Positions 15,516 through 25,212 of a stretch of DNA of 64,000 nucleotides are shown here, in pieces (position 1 is the first letter of the stretch; each line of letters begins with the position of its first letter). The position numbers and the translations under genes are program-made. The notes under the pieces are model-generated. The model saw nothing but the letters and a program-made list of their open reading frames with translations. It was not told the DNA's origin and searched no databases. This DNA is from Sediminibacillus halophilus (GTDB lineage Bacteria > Bacillota > Bacilli > Bacillales > Amphibacillaceae), in assembly GCF_900103695.1 (NCBI RefSeq), contig NZ_FNHF01000001.1, positions 682,001 to 746,000 on the forward strand, given 5' to 3'.

Positions 15516-16205
15516 ATGAAAACAGTAAAGAAAAAAAGGCTATCCGAAATGGTTGCCGATGAAATTAAACAATATATAAAAAAAGAAAACCTTACTTCCG
15601 GAGATCGGCTTCCCGCTGCAACAGAATTAATGAGTGCATTGGGGATTGGACGATCCACACTCCGAGAAGCATTGCAATTGCTTGAATCACAAGACATCCT
15701 AGAAGTATTAAATGGAAAAGGCACATTTATAAAAGATGCAAAACCTTTTTACATCAGGACTGCTTTCGATGTAGAAAATGAAAAAAATTTTTTATTGGAT
15801 GCGCTTGATGTCCGAATAGCTTTAGAGGGAAAAGCAGTTGATTTGGCGGTCCATAAGGCGACAGAGAAAGATATCGCAATCATGCAGCAGCACTTAACGG
15901 ATTATGTGCGTTACATTAATGAAAGTAAACGTGAACAAGCCAACCGGGCAGACGCGCGATTTCATCAGGCCTTATACGAGGCAGCCGACAATCAGCTGCT
16001 AACCAGTATTATCGACTCTGTTTGGGACACTTTCCACCAATTCTGGAACGAGCCTTTTGGTCAAGATGATATTTTTGATCAAAGCTATCCTTTCCATGTA
16101 TCTTTGCTGGAAGCAATTCAGCAGCGTGACACAGTTGCTGCAGCAGATTCTTTCCAAAAGATGATGGAGTCTGTTAAATCAAGCATTGAAAAATATCAAG
16201 AGTGA
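15516..16205 (+). CDS. GntR/FadR-family transcriptional regulator
   Basis: The N-terminal winged helix (residues 1-70) has the GntR features LSEMVADEIKQYI, GDRLPAATELMSALGIGRSTLREALQLLES and LEVLNGKGTFI. The rest is an all-helical FCD (FadR-type) effector domain with RFHQALYEAADNQLL. It likely controls the divergent PLP enzyme and antiporter genes in response to a small acid. The ATG at 15516 is chosen for GCGAGGTG upstream; an earlier in-frame ATG at 15435 would add an unrelated hydrophobic stretch. Confidence 0.9.
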   Translation: MKTVKKKRLSEMVADEIKQYIKKENLTSGDRLPAATELMSALGIGRSTLREALQLLESQDILEVLNGKGTFIKDAKPFYIRTAFDVENEKNFLLDALDVRIALEGKAVDLAVHKATEKDIAIMQQHLTDYVRYINESKREQANRADARFHQALYEAADNQLLTSIIDSVWDTFHQFWNEPFGQDDIFDQSYPFHVSLLEAIQQRDTVAAADSFQKMMESVKSSIEKYQE

Positions 16206-16330
16206 GCTCTCTACACCTTTTCCGCTCACCATCAAATCTCTCTTCTTGTTATGTACGGCTTTTCCCACCCCAAAACATGGTGTGTCTATTTCTGCCTGAA
16301 GGCTTGATTATTTAGAGTTTCTTGCATACA

Positions 16331-16370
16331 AAAAGCCAAACCGGCCGATTGGGAGCCGGTTTGGCTTTTA
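16331..16370. terminator. Strong bidirectional terminator
   Basis: AAAAGCCAAACCGGC and GCCGGTTTGGCTTTT form a perfect stem of about 15 pairs. It lies between the convergent GntR and topoisomerase genes. A second hairpin without a T run follows at 16374-16398 (GATTGCCGC/GCGGCAATC). The remaining 180 bases before the topoisomerase end show nothing. Confidence 0.9.
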
Positions 16371-16582
16371 TGCGATTGCCGCTGGACTGGCGGCAATCAT
16401 TCAGACACCTTGCAAAGAAAAGAGGGAGACGCAAACTTTCGGATACAAAACCTGCAGCAATCAACCAAATGGCGGATGGCAAAGGTTCCATTTGGCCAGC
16501 TGTTATGTTCTGTAAATCAAATGTAACACAGGCAGTTAGTCACTGCTTTATTATTGTCATAACATCTGACAAACTTTTCTAC

Positions 16583-18742
16583 TTATTTGGTAAAATCCAT
16601 TTTCCAACTGAAGTAATCATTGGATGCATTCTTTTGATAGCTTAAATAGGCGTTAAATTTCTTGCCTTTTTTACTAGTCAATCCTTTCGCATATACCCTT
16701 CCATTTTTCAACAATCCCTTTACTAACGTTTTGGTCGCTCGTTTTCGCATTGCGGCTAGATACTTATCATTTTTCCAAACGACGAATTTACAGCCGCTCT
16801 TCCAGTTACTGCAGCCAAATCCTTTACTTCCTTCGACAACCTTGCTGCCACATACTGGACATTTTCCAAGTGTCTCTTTAGACGCTTTTTGCTGCACAAC
16901 CTTATTTATCGTAACCTCTGCTTCCTGCTTAATCGTGCCTACGGATTGCTTCGTAAAGGTAAACACGGTTTCCAAAAAACGTTGCTTATCCACTTTGCCC
17001 TTTTCGATATCCGCGAGGGATTTTTCCAATCTTCCAGTAAAGTCCAAGTCGAATAACCGGTCAATCGGGAAAGTCTCCACAAGCCTGTTTCCAAGCTCGG
17101 TACATACCAGGTTTTTTCTTTGCGTCGTAATATACCCAACATCTTTCAATTTTTTAATTGTTTCTGCCCTTGTTGCTGGAGTACCAATACTAAAGCCCGA
17201 TAGAACCTCTGTAACTTCCTCTTCCTGGTCTTGGCCAATTTCCTTCGAAACCTTTCCGCAGGTTTCCATTAATCGAAGCAATGTTTTTTCAGTATGAGGT
17301 TTGGGGGGTTTTGTCACATGCGAAGAAACATCGCTTCCCTGGACTGCAACCGTTTCTTTAGGCTCCACGTACGGAAGGATTGTTTCCTTTGACTGAATGC
17401 CCTCTACCTGCTTCCAGCCCTCCTTCAACTGGACTCTGCCCTTCGTGTAGAACAAACCGGGCACCTCTGGTTCTTCTATTTTAACGAAAAGCCTTGTTTC
17501 TTCATACTCCGCAATAGGCATAAACTGCATGATGAATCTGTTTTTTATTGCTTGATAGACGAGTTCCTGATCCTTAGTAAGCCGCTTTGGTTTCAAGTAA
17601 GTAGGCATAATTGCACTATGGCTTTCCACTTTCGCATTGTTGAAGACCCGCTTTGACTTCGAGAAACGGATTTCTTCTTTATACGGTACCTCTTCAGCCA
17701 ATTTTTTTAATACTGTTGCCGCCTTCCCTACCAGACTCTCATCCAGGGCTGTACTAGCTGTACGAGGATAAGTAATCCACTTCTTTTCATAAAGTGATTG
17801 AGCAACCTTTAGTACTTTATCTGATGTCCATCCGTTATACCTGTTTGTCATATAGCCTTGTAAATTGGAAAGATTGAAAAGGAATGGAGGGAACTCTTTC
17901 TTTTTCTCAACTTGTTTATCTATTATTGTTGCTTGCTTTTTAGCTATTTTACCGGCGATTTCCTCAAGTGGCTGCTTTTGCTTGAATTTTTCTTGTTCTT
18001 TTTCCTGGTAGACACCTTGAAACGTTCCACCGGAATTAGTAGAAAATGTTGCTGTCAGCTTGAAATAATCTTCCGGGATAAATGATTTAATTTCTTTATC
18101 CCGGTCATAAATGATTTTCAATGTTGGCAGCAGAACTCGGCCGATGTTAAGAGCCTTTCCACTTCCTTGCTGGTATTTAAGTGTAGCAACAGACGTTAAA
18201 TTGATTCCGATTATCCAATCCGCCCATTGGCGACTGATCCCGGCATCTTTCAGCGGGCGCAACTTTTCATTTGGTTGCATGTTTTTCAGTCCGTGAAGCA
18301 CTTCCGCCTGGGTCCACTCATTGATTAATAATCGGTAGACCGGTTGTTGAGGTTTGATATAATTAATGATGCTATCGCCAATTAATTGGCCTTCCCGATC
18401 GTAGTCACACGCAGAGACGATTGCCTCTACGTCAGGCCGATTCATCAAGCGTTTAATCACTTGAAGCTGCTTTTGCGCCCCTCCATCTGCCCGGTTTCGG
18501 TTGCGGACATCGGTTTTCACTTTATATAGAAACTTTTCTGGTATGAATGGAAATTTTTCCATTTTCCATTTTGTCATCGAACGATCATAATCTTTTGCAT
18601 CATATAACTGCAACAAGTGACCAAATGCCCAGGTAATCAAATAATCATTACCTTGAAAGTAACCGTCCTGTTTTGTTTTTATATGTAAAGCATCTGCAAT
18701 ATTTTTTGCCACAGAGGGCTTTTCAGCTAAAATCAATTTCAC
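16583..18742 (-). CDS. topB: DNA topoisomerase III
   Basis: The 719-residue type IA topoisomerase relaxes and decatenates DNA through a transient tyrosine-DNA link. It has the Toprim domain (MKLILAEKPSVAKNIADAL at the start, ACDYDREGQLIGDSII with acidic metal ligands). The catalytic tyrosine lies in KWITYPRTAST, and SHSAIMPT and GTPATRAETIKKL are present. A C-terminal zinc-finger-like segment, CPVCG...GFGCSNWKSGCKF, follows. This matches TopB of Bacillus. It appears monocistronic; no link to neighbours is apparent. Confidence 0.96.
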   Translation of the reverse strand: MKLILAEKPSVAKNIADALHIKTKQDGYFQGNDYLITWAFGHLLQLYDAKDYDRSMTKWKMEKFPFIPEKFLYKVKTDVRNRNRADGGAQKQLQVIKRLMNRPDVEAIVSACDYDREGQLIGDSIINYIKPQQPVYRLLINEWTQAEVLHGLKNMQPNEKLRPLKDAGISRQWADWIIGINLTSVATLKYQQGSGKALNIGRVLLPTLKIIYDRDKEIKSFIPEDYFKLTATFSTNSGGTFQGVYQEKEQEKFKQKQPLEEIAGKIAKKQATIIDKQVEKKKEFPPFLFNLSNLQGYMTNRYNGWTSDKVLKVAQSLYEKKWITYPRTASTALDESLVGKAATVLKKLAEEVPYKEEIRFSKSKRVFNNAKVESHSAIMPTYLKPKRLTKDQELVYQAIKNRFIMQFMPIAEYEETRLFVKIEEPEVPGLFYTKGRVQLKEGWKQVEGIQSKETILPYVEPKETVAVQGSDVSSHVTKPPKPHTEKTLLRLMETCGKVSKEIGQDQEEEVTEVLSGFSIGTPATRAETIKKLKDVGYITTQRKNLVCTELGNRLVETFPIDRLFDLDFTGRLEKSLADIEKGKVDKQRFLETVFTFTKQSVGTIKQEAEVTINKVVQQKASKETLGKCPVCGSKVVEGSKGFGCSNWKSGCKFVVWKNDKYLAAMRKRATKTLVKGLLKNGRVYAKGLTSKKGKKFNAYLSYQKNASNDYFSWKMDFTK

Positions 18743-19104
18743 GTGTAATCACCTATTTTCTTTTTTTCGAAGGAATGTTTATTCGGGGATAAAATGCGAA
18801 GGTAATGTAAAAGAGGGATAGTATTTAAAGTAAACTAACGCTTTCCCCATTATAACACGCCCGATCGATTTCAGGAACACACGTTTGTATCGTTTCTATA
18901 TCTTTTTATAAGAAAATTACAAGCTTCTATTCCATTCTCAACCATCTAGAAATATAGAGGAAGTGTGCGTCTAACATTCTATTAAATCCTGACTATACAT
19001 ATTGACCTGGCTTCCATTAACTCAGACACCAGATAAATTCTTTTTTTGATTCTTCCGCTACGGTTCGGTTTTCAAAGACTGAATGAAGATGTTGTGATAG
19101 AAAA
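18743..19104. other. Intergenic region, no gene seen
   Basis: AT-rich sequence upstream of topB. It probably holds the topB promoter, but no consensus pair was convincing. No tRNA, riboswitch or coding frame with a ribosome binding site was found. Confidence 0.5.
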
Positions 19105-19131
19105 AACCGGAATCCCTGATAGATTCCGGTT
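19105..19131. terminator. Terminator-like hairpin
   Basis: AACCGGAATC and GATTCCGGTT pair perfectly around a seven-base loop; an A run precedes it and a weak T-rich stretch follows. On the minus strand the A run becomes a T run, so it would end the small membrane protein and ndh transcripts. Confidence 0.7.
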
Positions 19132-19138
19132 ACGTTTA

Positions 19139-19237
19139 TTACCAAAAATGTTTGTTGTCTTCCTGTTTCCTCAAAACTACGGCATAGACAACCGTAGAAA
19201 GGACCGCAAGCAGTGTTACTAAAAATGTGTTTTTCAA
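19139..19237 (-). CDS. Very small single-helix membrane protein (32 aa)
   Basis: From TTG at 19237, preceded by GGGAGGGAAG, the frame gives MKNTFLVTLLAVLSTVVYAV followed by a short charged tail ending in KHFW. It would be a single transmembrane helix. It lies 36 bases after the NADH dehydrogenase stop and before the terminator, so it is in the same transcript. No family recognised. Confidence 0.4.
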   Translation of the reverse strand: MKNTFLVTLLAVLSTVVYAVVLRKQEDNKHFW

Positions 19238-19273
19238 CCTACTTCCCTCCCTGAGCGTTTTGATGTTCCGTTA

Positions 19274-20485
19274 TTAAAATGGACGAAGCTTCCCTTTTTT
19301 CAAAACGAGTTTTGGTCCGCCAAGTATGAACAGATAACGGTTATCAATGACATTTTTCATGGCACGGGCTGTTTTACCATACAATTTATATCCGGAGAAA
19401 ACGGTTCCCATTGCATGGCTGCCACCCAACGAAGCCACTGTTCCTTTGTTATCAAAAACGAAATCCTCTAGCTTGCCGCCACGCAGCAATGCTGTAAGGT
19501 TATCAGAAGCAGTGTCCGCTTCCTGGATAGCAAGTTGGGCAGTCGGAGGATATGGACGGTCATTTTCTTTATCCATTACCCAGGAACAATCCCCGAGGAT
19601 AAAGATATTCTCATATCCTGGTACACGAAGGTCGCCGTTTACATTGACTTTGCCTTTGAACACTTCGAAACCGGATTTATCCAGTATAGAGCTTCCTTGC
19701 ACACCGCCAGTCCAGACGATCGTACCAGCCTTAATTTCTTCGTTGTCTTCTCCTACAATAAATGCATCTTCTCTACACTCTTGGATTTTGGTGCCTATAC
19801 GGAATTCTACACCACGATCTTCCAAGGATTTACGGGCATAAGCAACCAATTCTTCATCAAATCCAGGGAGAATGGAGGGTGCCGCCTCCACATTGATGAT
19901 ACGCACTTTACTGCGATCAATATCATACTTCCTGCAGAGTTCCGGCACTTTTTCGGCTAGTTCTCCGACAAACTCGATACCGGTAAACCCTGATCCTCCA
20001 ACAACGATGTTTAATGCCTCATCATTCGTTTCTTCACCACTGCTGTAGCGGGCAAATTGATGCTCGATATGTTCGCTGATCAAGCGGCTTTTGTCGACAC
20101 TTTCAATTGACAGGGCGTTTTCTTCCATTCCGGGAATACCGAAAGAGGCCTTCTCAAATCCTAATGAGAACACTAAGTAATCATATTCTAGCTCACCATT
20201 TTCCAAAACGACACGCTGCTCATCCTTTTTCACTTCCTGCACTGTATCAAAGACAAGTCTTACACGATTCGTATCGATGACATCGCTGATAAGCATACGG
20301 ACTTTGTTGACATCAATCGTGCCTGCAGCAACTTCATGAAGCCATGTAGATTGATAATGATAATTATGCTTATTGACCAGAATAATGTCTGCTTCTTCTG
20401 GGCCTAACTTTTGCGTCAATCGTTTCGTTGTCATCATCCCGGCATAACCAGCACCAAGAACGACAATTTTAGGTTTGTTGCTCAT
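19274..20485 (-). CDS. Type II NADH dehydrogenase (YumB/Ndh-like)
   Basis: This membrane-associated flavoprotein passes electrons from NAD(P)H to quinone without pumping. The protein of about 403 residues opens with the FAD-binding motif KPKIVVLGAGYAGMM and has the second Rossmann motif IVVGGSGFTGIEFVGEL. It also has FILGDCSWVMD, the second FAD contact, and PPTAQLAIQEAD near the C-terminus, all typical of NDH-2. HNYHYQSTWLHEVAAGT resembles B. subtilis YumB. The ATG at 20485 has AAGGTGG at ideal spacing; ATG 20491 and GTG 20497 are alternatives. No genes of the sugar locus next door depend on it. Confidence 0.92.
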   Translation of the reverse strand: MSNKPKIVVLGAGYAGMMTTKRLTQKLGPEEADIILVNKHNYHYQSTWLHEVAAGTIDVNKVRMLISDVIDTNRVRLVFDTVQEVKKDEQRVVLENGELEYDYLVFSLGFEKASFGIPGMEENALSIESVDKSRLISEHIEHQFARYSSGEETNDEALNIVVGGSGFTGIEFVGELAEKVPELCRKYDIDRSKVRIINVEAAPSILPGFDEELVAYARKSLEDRGVEFRIGTKIQECREDAFIVGEDNEEIKAGTIVWTGGVQGSSILDKSGFEVFKGKVNVNGDLRVPGYENIFILGDCSWVMDKENDRPYPPTAQLAIQEADTASDNLTALLRGGKLEDFVFDNKGTVASLGGSHAMGTVFSGYKLYGKTARAMKNVIDNRYLFILGGPKLVLKKGKLRPF

Positions 20486-20775
20486 GTTCATGTCCACCTT
20501 TCTCTTTTATATAAAAGTGCAATACCTCCTTAGAGGTACACTTATAAGCAGGAGAAATCTACCATTTCCAGCAAATCTAGTGTTTCTATTTACCATCCCT
20601 CGAGAGAAGAAAGATGAAACCTTCCTATGTATCTTCTCGTCTCGAACTCTGGAAAAAAGGGAATTTTCCTTTTGCTACTATCTTCACAAACATAAATCTT
20701 TTCCCCTGTTGTGTCAAATAATTACCATTGATGACAAGGGTTTGTTGAAATAGATTCGATTAACTTATCGATCTT

Positions 20776-21426
20776 TTACATCGTCGCCCTTGCTTGCCTT
20801 ACCGTTTCCGTATATTTCGCAGCAACTTGTTCAATCTGAGTGAAGTTTCCTTCCCTTATCGCCTTATTGTCCACAAGATTTCCTCCAGCTCCGACAGCCG
20901 CCGCTCCTGCTTTTATAAAATCAGCAGCATTTTCTGTTGTAATACCTCCGGTCGGAATCATCGTGATATCCGGTAATGGCCCTTTTACATTTTTGAGAAA
21001 GGAAGGACCTACGGCCGAAGCCGGAAAAACTTTGACAATATCGGCGCCTAGTTTTACAGCTGTCATTGCTTCTGTCGGCGTCATGATTCCTGGAACAGAG
21101 ACTTTATCAAGACCGAGGGTTGCCTCAATTACTTCTTGTTCCAGAAGCGGACTGACGATAAACTGTGCACCATGTTCAATGGCTGTTCTCGCCGCGGGTG
21201 CATCAAGAACAGTACCGGCACCGATGACTGCTTTCCCGGCAAATTTGTTGCTTAATGATTGGATGATTTTATTGGCATTTTCGGCATCAAGCGTTACTTC
21301 AAGAACATTTACGCCGCCGTTTATCAGCGATTCGGCCACCTGCTCTACATCTTTTTCCGGTACTTTGCGAATAACAGCAATGACTCCATTTTCTACCATT
21401 TTCTTCATAATAGTAGCTTTATCCAT
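20776..21426 (-). CDS. kdgA: KDPG/KHG aldolase
   Basis: This enzyme splits 2-keto-3-deoxy-6-phosphogluconate into pyruvate and glyceraldehyde 3-phosphate, the last step of uronate breakdown here. The 216-residue class I aldolase shows VIRKVPEKD, the catalytic glutamate in VLEVTLDAENA, AVIGAGTVLDAPAARTAIEHGAQFIVSP, and the Schiff-base lysine in ADIVKVFPASAVGPSFLK, then IPTGGITTENAADF. It lies 21 bases after kdgK. It is the last gene of a minus-strand run starting at uxaA or kduD. Confidence 0.95.
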   Translation of the reverse strand: MDKATIMKKMVENGVIAVIRKVPEKDVEQVAESLINGGVNVLEVTLDAENANKIIQSLSNKFAGKAVIGAGTVLDAPAARTAIEHGAQFIVSPLLEQEVIEATLGLDKVSVPGIMTPTEAMTAVKLGADIVKVFPASAVGPSFLKNVKGPLPDITMIPTGGITTENAADFIKAGAAAVGAGGNLVDNKAIREGNFTQIEQVAAKYTETVRQARATM

Positions 21427-21447
21427 TTTCCTCTACCTCCTTATTTT

Positions 21448-22392
21448 TCAGCGCAAAATTTCCTTGTTTGCCTGTTCCGTATCGACTTGATGCCAGAAAG
21501 GATAACCTTCGACATCTCCAGAGACGGTCAGTGCATAGGCTCCTATACGGTTTCCCAATTTTACCGATTCAGCAAGAGTCCATCCCCGAAGCTGGCCAGA
21601 TAGAAAACCTGCCGCAAAACCATCTCCGGCTCCAACGGTATCAATAATCCGCTCCACTTTGTAACCTTCAACATAATCTGCTTCCCGCCTTGTAGCATAA
21701 TAAGCACCGGATGAACCGAGTTTCACCACGACGACGTCTGAACCGTTCTCCAAGAGTTCTTCCGCAATTTTTTTCTCCTGTTCATGCCCAGTCATCAGTT
21801 CCCCTTCGTCGATTCCAGGAAGCACGATATCACTTAACGCCGCAATTTCCATCAACGTCTTAGCTGCTTCCTGTTCAGACCATAATTTCAAACGAAGATT
21901 GGGATCAAATACAACCTTTAGACCGTTTGCTTTTGCCAGGCGGATTGCTTCCAGCACAGTTTGCTTGCATGTGTCACTAAGTGCTGGAGTGATGCCGGTT
22001 ACATGAAGGAAAGCAGCTTGTTTTATGTATTCCTCATTTAAATCATCCGGCGATAGCTCGCTGGCGGCAGAAAGTTTTCGATAGTAATAAATTTTCGGAT
22101 CGCCGGCTGCAGGTTTTTCTTTAAAAAAAACAGCTGTTGGCAATTCTTCATCAAAGGTGACATTCGATGTATCGACTCCTTCTCCACGAATGAAATTGCG
22201 GACAAACAGACCAAATTCATCGTTACCAAGCCGACTGATCCAACCAGTTTGATGACCTAGCCTGGTCAAGGCTATCGCTAGATTCGATTCCGCCCCACCG
22301 ATCGTTTTATGGAAGCCGCTGACATAACGGAGCGGGCCTTCTGTATCAGGGGTAAATAACACCATGCTTTCTCCTAAAGTTACTACATCCAT
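21448..22392 (-). CDS. kdgK: 2-keto-3-deoxygluconate kinase (PfkB family)
   Basis: KdgK phosphorylates KDG to KDPG, which the following aldolase cleaves. The 314-residue ribokinase fold opens MDVVTLGESMVLFTPDTEG and has GGAESNLAIALTRLG (substrate site). VFDPNLRLKLWSEQE and the PfkB signature DTVGAGDGFAAGF, with the catalytic Asp, follow. Context (KduI, KduD, UxaA/B upstream) makes the KDG substrate likely over other sugars. It is 21 bases after the DeoR regulator and 21 before kdgA. Confidence 0.93.
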   Translation of the reverse strand: MDVVTLGESMVLFTPDTEGPLRYVSGFHKTIGGAESNLAIALTRLGHQTGWISRLGNDEFGLFVRNFIRGEGVDTSNVTFDEELPTAVFFKEKPAAGDPKIYYYRKLSAASELSPDDLNEEYIKQAAFLHVTGITPALSDTCKQTVLEAIRLAKANGLKVVFDPNLRLKLWSEQEAAKTLMEIAALSDIVLPGIDEGELMTGHEQEKKIAEELLENGSDVVVVKLGSSGAYYATRREADYVEGYKVERIIDTVGAGDGFAAGFLSGQLRGWTLAESVKLGNRIGAYALTVSGDVEGYPFWHQVDTEQANKEILR

Positions 22393-22413
22393 GTCTGAAA
22401 TCCTCCTTCGTCT

Positions 22414-23172
22414 TTATGCTAGTAATACTTGAATATTTCTTTCCTTAAGCTGTCGTTTATAAATCTTATCAAGACGGTCATCGGTAACGATGATATCGAC
22501 TTGATCCATATTGGCAAACTGGATCAGGGCAATTTTGCCGAATTTGGAGGAATCAGCGACAAGTGTTACCACTTCGGCACATTCCACTATCTGTTTTTTC
22601 CAATCTGCATGCAAGCTAGTAAAAACAGATAATCCTTGCTCCACTGATACACCCGTAGCACCAAAAAACACTCGGTTGACGTGCAGCTTTTGCAGAAATT
22701 GAGTAGCCTGTGTACCAAAAAGAGAACTGGAATTGGCGATCCTCTCTCCTCCCGGTACAAGAAGCTGTACTTTCGGTTTAGCTTGCAATACATGAGCGAT
22801 ATTTAAATCATTTGTGATGACAGTGACCTCCTTATCACCCAGCAGCTTGGCGATTTCTACTGTCGTACTGCCTCCGTCCATAAGAATTGTCTCTCCCGGC
22901 ACAATCAATTGTTCTGCCCGTTTGGCAATCGCTTGTTTCACCTCGTTTTGGCCGGATTGCCGCTCTTCAATTGGCAGCAATCGTTCCTCTGACTCCACCA
23001 ACATCGCACCGCCGTGAATCCGGGTAAGTAACCCGCGACTCTCTAAGGTTTCCAAATCAATTCTGATTGTCTTTTCAGTCACTTTTAATTGCTTACTAAG
23101 AGCGGATACTTTGATAACCTTTTGTTTTTCCAGTTCAGCTAAAATACGTTGATAGCGTTCTATTGATAGCAT
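22414..23172 (-). CDS. DeoR-family transcriptional regulator
   Basis: The 252-residue protein has an N-terminal helix-turn-helix (LSIERYQRILAELEKQKVIKVSALSKQLKVTEKTIRIDLETLE) followed by a DeoR sensor domain. Its motifs are MDGGSTTVEIAKLL and VTLVADSSKFGK, which bind phosphorylated sugars. It probably represses the kdg/kdu genes until a KDG-type intermediate builds up. GGAGGGTTGAT precedes the ATG at 23172; the earlier in-frame ATG at 23196 lacks a ribosome binding site. The gene is directly upstream of kdgK and kdgA, likely co-transcribed. Confidence 0.9.
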   Translation of the reverse strand: MLSIERYQRILAELEKQKVIKVSALSKQLKVTEKTIRIDLETLESRGLLTRIHGGAMLVESEERLLPIEERQSGQNEVKQAIAKRAEQLIVPGETILMDGGSTTVEIAKLLGDKEVTVITNDLNIAHVLQAKPKVQLLVPGGERIANSSSLFGTQATQFLQKLHVNRVFFGATGVSVEQGLSVFTSLHADWKKQIVECAEVVTLVADSSKFGKIALIQFANMDQVDIIVTDDRLDKIYKRQLKERNIQVLLA

Positions 23173-23252
23173 ATCAACCCTCCTGCAGTTGCACATATTT
23201 TTAACCTACCATATTCCAGATAGAATGTCTTCATCGAACTTCCCTCAATTTG

Positions 23253-24263
23253 CTAGATAAGCTGCTGTAAAAGCCAGTTATAGGACTTGCTGCCATCGAC
23301 TTCATGACCACCATGGTGAATGTGAAAGTCAAATGCTTCCGGTCTCCCGTTTTGCTGATAAATCCTTTCTAACTGAGAGATAGCAACACTAGCACTGTAT
23401 AATGGAAATAAAACATCTTTTTCCCCTGTTTCTATAAAAATCGGTCGAGGTGATACTAATCCCAGTAAACCCGGAAGTTCGGAAAGCCTTAGTACACCCG
23501 GGAGATAGTTGTCCAGGCAGTGAGGTTTCTTCAGAATGCTGTCCCGGAACAGGGAGGGATAGCCTGCCAACACTGTCGCCTTCAATCTTTCATCTAAAAT
23601 AGCTGTAAAACCAGCTACTGCAGCTCCTCCAGAAAATCCAAATGCCCCAATATTATCGGGAGGCACATCCTCAAAGGACGAAATGACATCAAGTAATTTT
23701 CTAGTTTCCCAAACTCTGGCACCCAGAAGTGTTTTTCCTTGCATTAAGAATAGCTGTGCCAGCCTCTCACATGATTTGTCTTCCCCTGCTTCCGCATCAG
23801 TTTGAAAAATCCGCTCTCCTATTCCTAACAAGGCCGGTGCAAAAACTTTGCAGCCGCGTTTCACCATTTGCAGAGCAAAGTTTGTTTGAGTAGCAGTTGA
23901 AAGGTCCCTTCTGCCTTGTTTCGTCAGTCCGATAATTTGTTTTGGTCCGTAACCATGACCATGAAGTGCCAAAACAGCAGGTAACGTTGCTTTCGGCTTA
24001 AATGGTGTAAGCACATAAATAGGAACATCAAGTTGATTCCCTAACCTCACACTCATCCGTTCTTGACGGTAATCTTCATATTCTTCAACAGTTTCCAGGA
24101 CAGGTTCTGACGTTATTTTATCCCAATCGGAGAAATCACCAAGTAATTTCTTCAATTCCTGTTTCATTCGATTCCGCTGACTTTCGTACTGCTCGAGCGT
24201 CCAATTAAGAACTGGACTCCGATTGTATTGCTCAATGAAAAACTGTTCTAGTGTTTTCCCCAT
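23253..24263 (-). CDS. Alpha/beta hydrolase, acetyl-esterase-like
   Basis: The serine hydrolase fold is shown by LPAVLALHGHGYGPK (oxyanion strand), GAFGFSGGAAVAGF (nucleophile elbow, G-F-S-G-G) and FIETGEKDVLFPLYSA (acid). HIHHGGHEVDGS supplies the catalytic His. It resembles the abhydrolase_7/acetyl xylan esterase group, which deacetylates sugars; no signal peptide is present, so it acts inside the cell. In this locus it could remove acetyl groups from imported pectic oligosaccharides. Start at ATG 24263 is preferred (GAAGCTGG upstream); an upstream ATG at 24314 would add a basic leader. Confidence 0.8.
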   Translation of the reverse strand: MGKTLEQFFIEQYNRSPVLNWTLEQYESQRNRMKQELKKLLGDFSDWDKITSEPVLETVEEYEDYRQERMSVRLGNQLDVPIYVLTPFKPKATLPAVLALHGHGYGPKQIIGLTKQGRRDLSTATQTNFALQMVKRGCKVFAPALLGIGERIFQTDAEAGEDKSCERLAQLFLMQGKTLLGARVWETRKLLDVISSFEDVPPDNIGAFGFSGGAAVAGFTAILDERLKATVLAGYPSLFRDSILKKPHCLDNYLPGVLRLSELPGLLGLVSPRPIFIETGEKDVLFPLYSASVAISQLERIYQQNGRPEAFDFHIHHGGHEVDGSKSYNWLLQQLI

Positions 24264-24353
24264 TTCAATTACCAGCTTCCTGTTCGTAATAAAAATCCGA
24301 TTCACTGTAAACAATGAACCGGATTGACAGAACTTATTTTCACTTGAAAAAGA

Positions 24354-25187
24354 TTATTTTAGTTCATCCATGGATACGCTGTCCATATCGGTAAACGTGT
24401 AATTTTCTCCTGCCATTGCCCAAATGAACGTATAGTTATCGGTACCTACCCCAGAATGAATCGACCATGGTGGTGAAAAAACGACCTGTTCATTTCTCAT
24501 GACAATATGCCTCGTCTCATCTGGTCGCCCCATAAAATGAATGACCCGGGAATCCTCATCCATATCGAAATATAAATAAGCTTCCATCCGGCGGTCATGA
24601 AGATGCGGCGGCATCGTGTTCCACATATTGTTTGGTGCCAGAAGGGTCATCCCCATCATCAGCTGACAGCTTTGAATCCCCCCTGCATGGATGTATTGGT
24701 AGATAGTCCGCTTGTTGGACTGGCTGTCAGAACCCATATGGTTAGGCGTCGCTTCTTCAATGGCGATTTTTTGGGTCGGATATTGTTTGTGTGCCGTGGC
24801 AGAAACGATATATAACCGGGCAGGATTACTGCTATCCTTACTGGAGAAAGCTACACTTTCATGCCCGAGGCCAACATAGACACAATCTCGTTTGTTCAAT
24901 TCATACTTTTCTCCGTCGACTGTAACAATGCCAACACCCTCGGCGATATTGATAATCCCAACTTCCCGTCTTTCCAAAAAATACTCCGTTTTCAGAAGAT
25001 CGCCAGCTTCCAACTTTAGCGTCTCTTTTACCGGTACTGCTCCTCCCGTGATAAGCCGATCGTAATGAGAGTAAACAAGGTTCAATTCGTTGGATTTAAA
25101 AAGATTTTCCACTAAAAACTCCTTGCGGATCCTTTCTGTGTCATATCGTTTCACATCTGTTGGGTTGGTCGCATACCTGATTTCCAT
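24354..25187 (-). CDS. kduI: 5-keto-4-deoxyuronate isomerase
   Basis: KduI converts 5-keto-4-deoxyuronate, released from unsaturated galacturonide, to 3-deoxy-D-glycero-2,5-hexodiulosonate, which KduD reduces to KDG. The 277-residue cupin begins MEIRYATNPTDVKRYDTERI, typical of KduI, and has metal ligands in MPPHLHDRRMEAYLYFDMDE and SPPWSIHSGVGT. Length matches the family (278). The kduD gene lies 25 bases upstream, so the two are surely one operon. Confidence 0.96.
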   Translation of the reverse strand: MEIRYATNPTDVKRYDTERIRKEFLVENLFKSNELNLVYSHYDRLITGGAVPVKETLKLEAGDLLKTEYFLERREVGIINIAEGVGIVTVDGEKYELNKRDCVYVGLGHESVAFSSKDSSNPARLYIVSATAHKQYPTQKIAIEEATPNHMGSDSQSNKRTIYQYIHAGGIQSCQLMMGMTLLAPNNMWNTMPPHLHDRRMEAYLYFDMDEDSRVIHFMGRPDETRHIVMRNEQVVFSPPWSIHSGVGTDNYTFIWAMAGENYTFTDMDSVSMDELK

Positions 25188-25212
25188 AGCTTTTTCCCCT
25201 TTCCGGATTTTA

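Noticed and set aside
19535-19960. Forward open frame of 141 codons inside ndh
   Set aside because: It is antisense to a clear NADH dehydrogenase and shows no family features.
20498-20775. Short forward frame between ndh and kdgA
   Set aside because: It lacks a ribosome binding site and gives a low-complexity peptide; I see no gene here.
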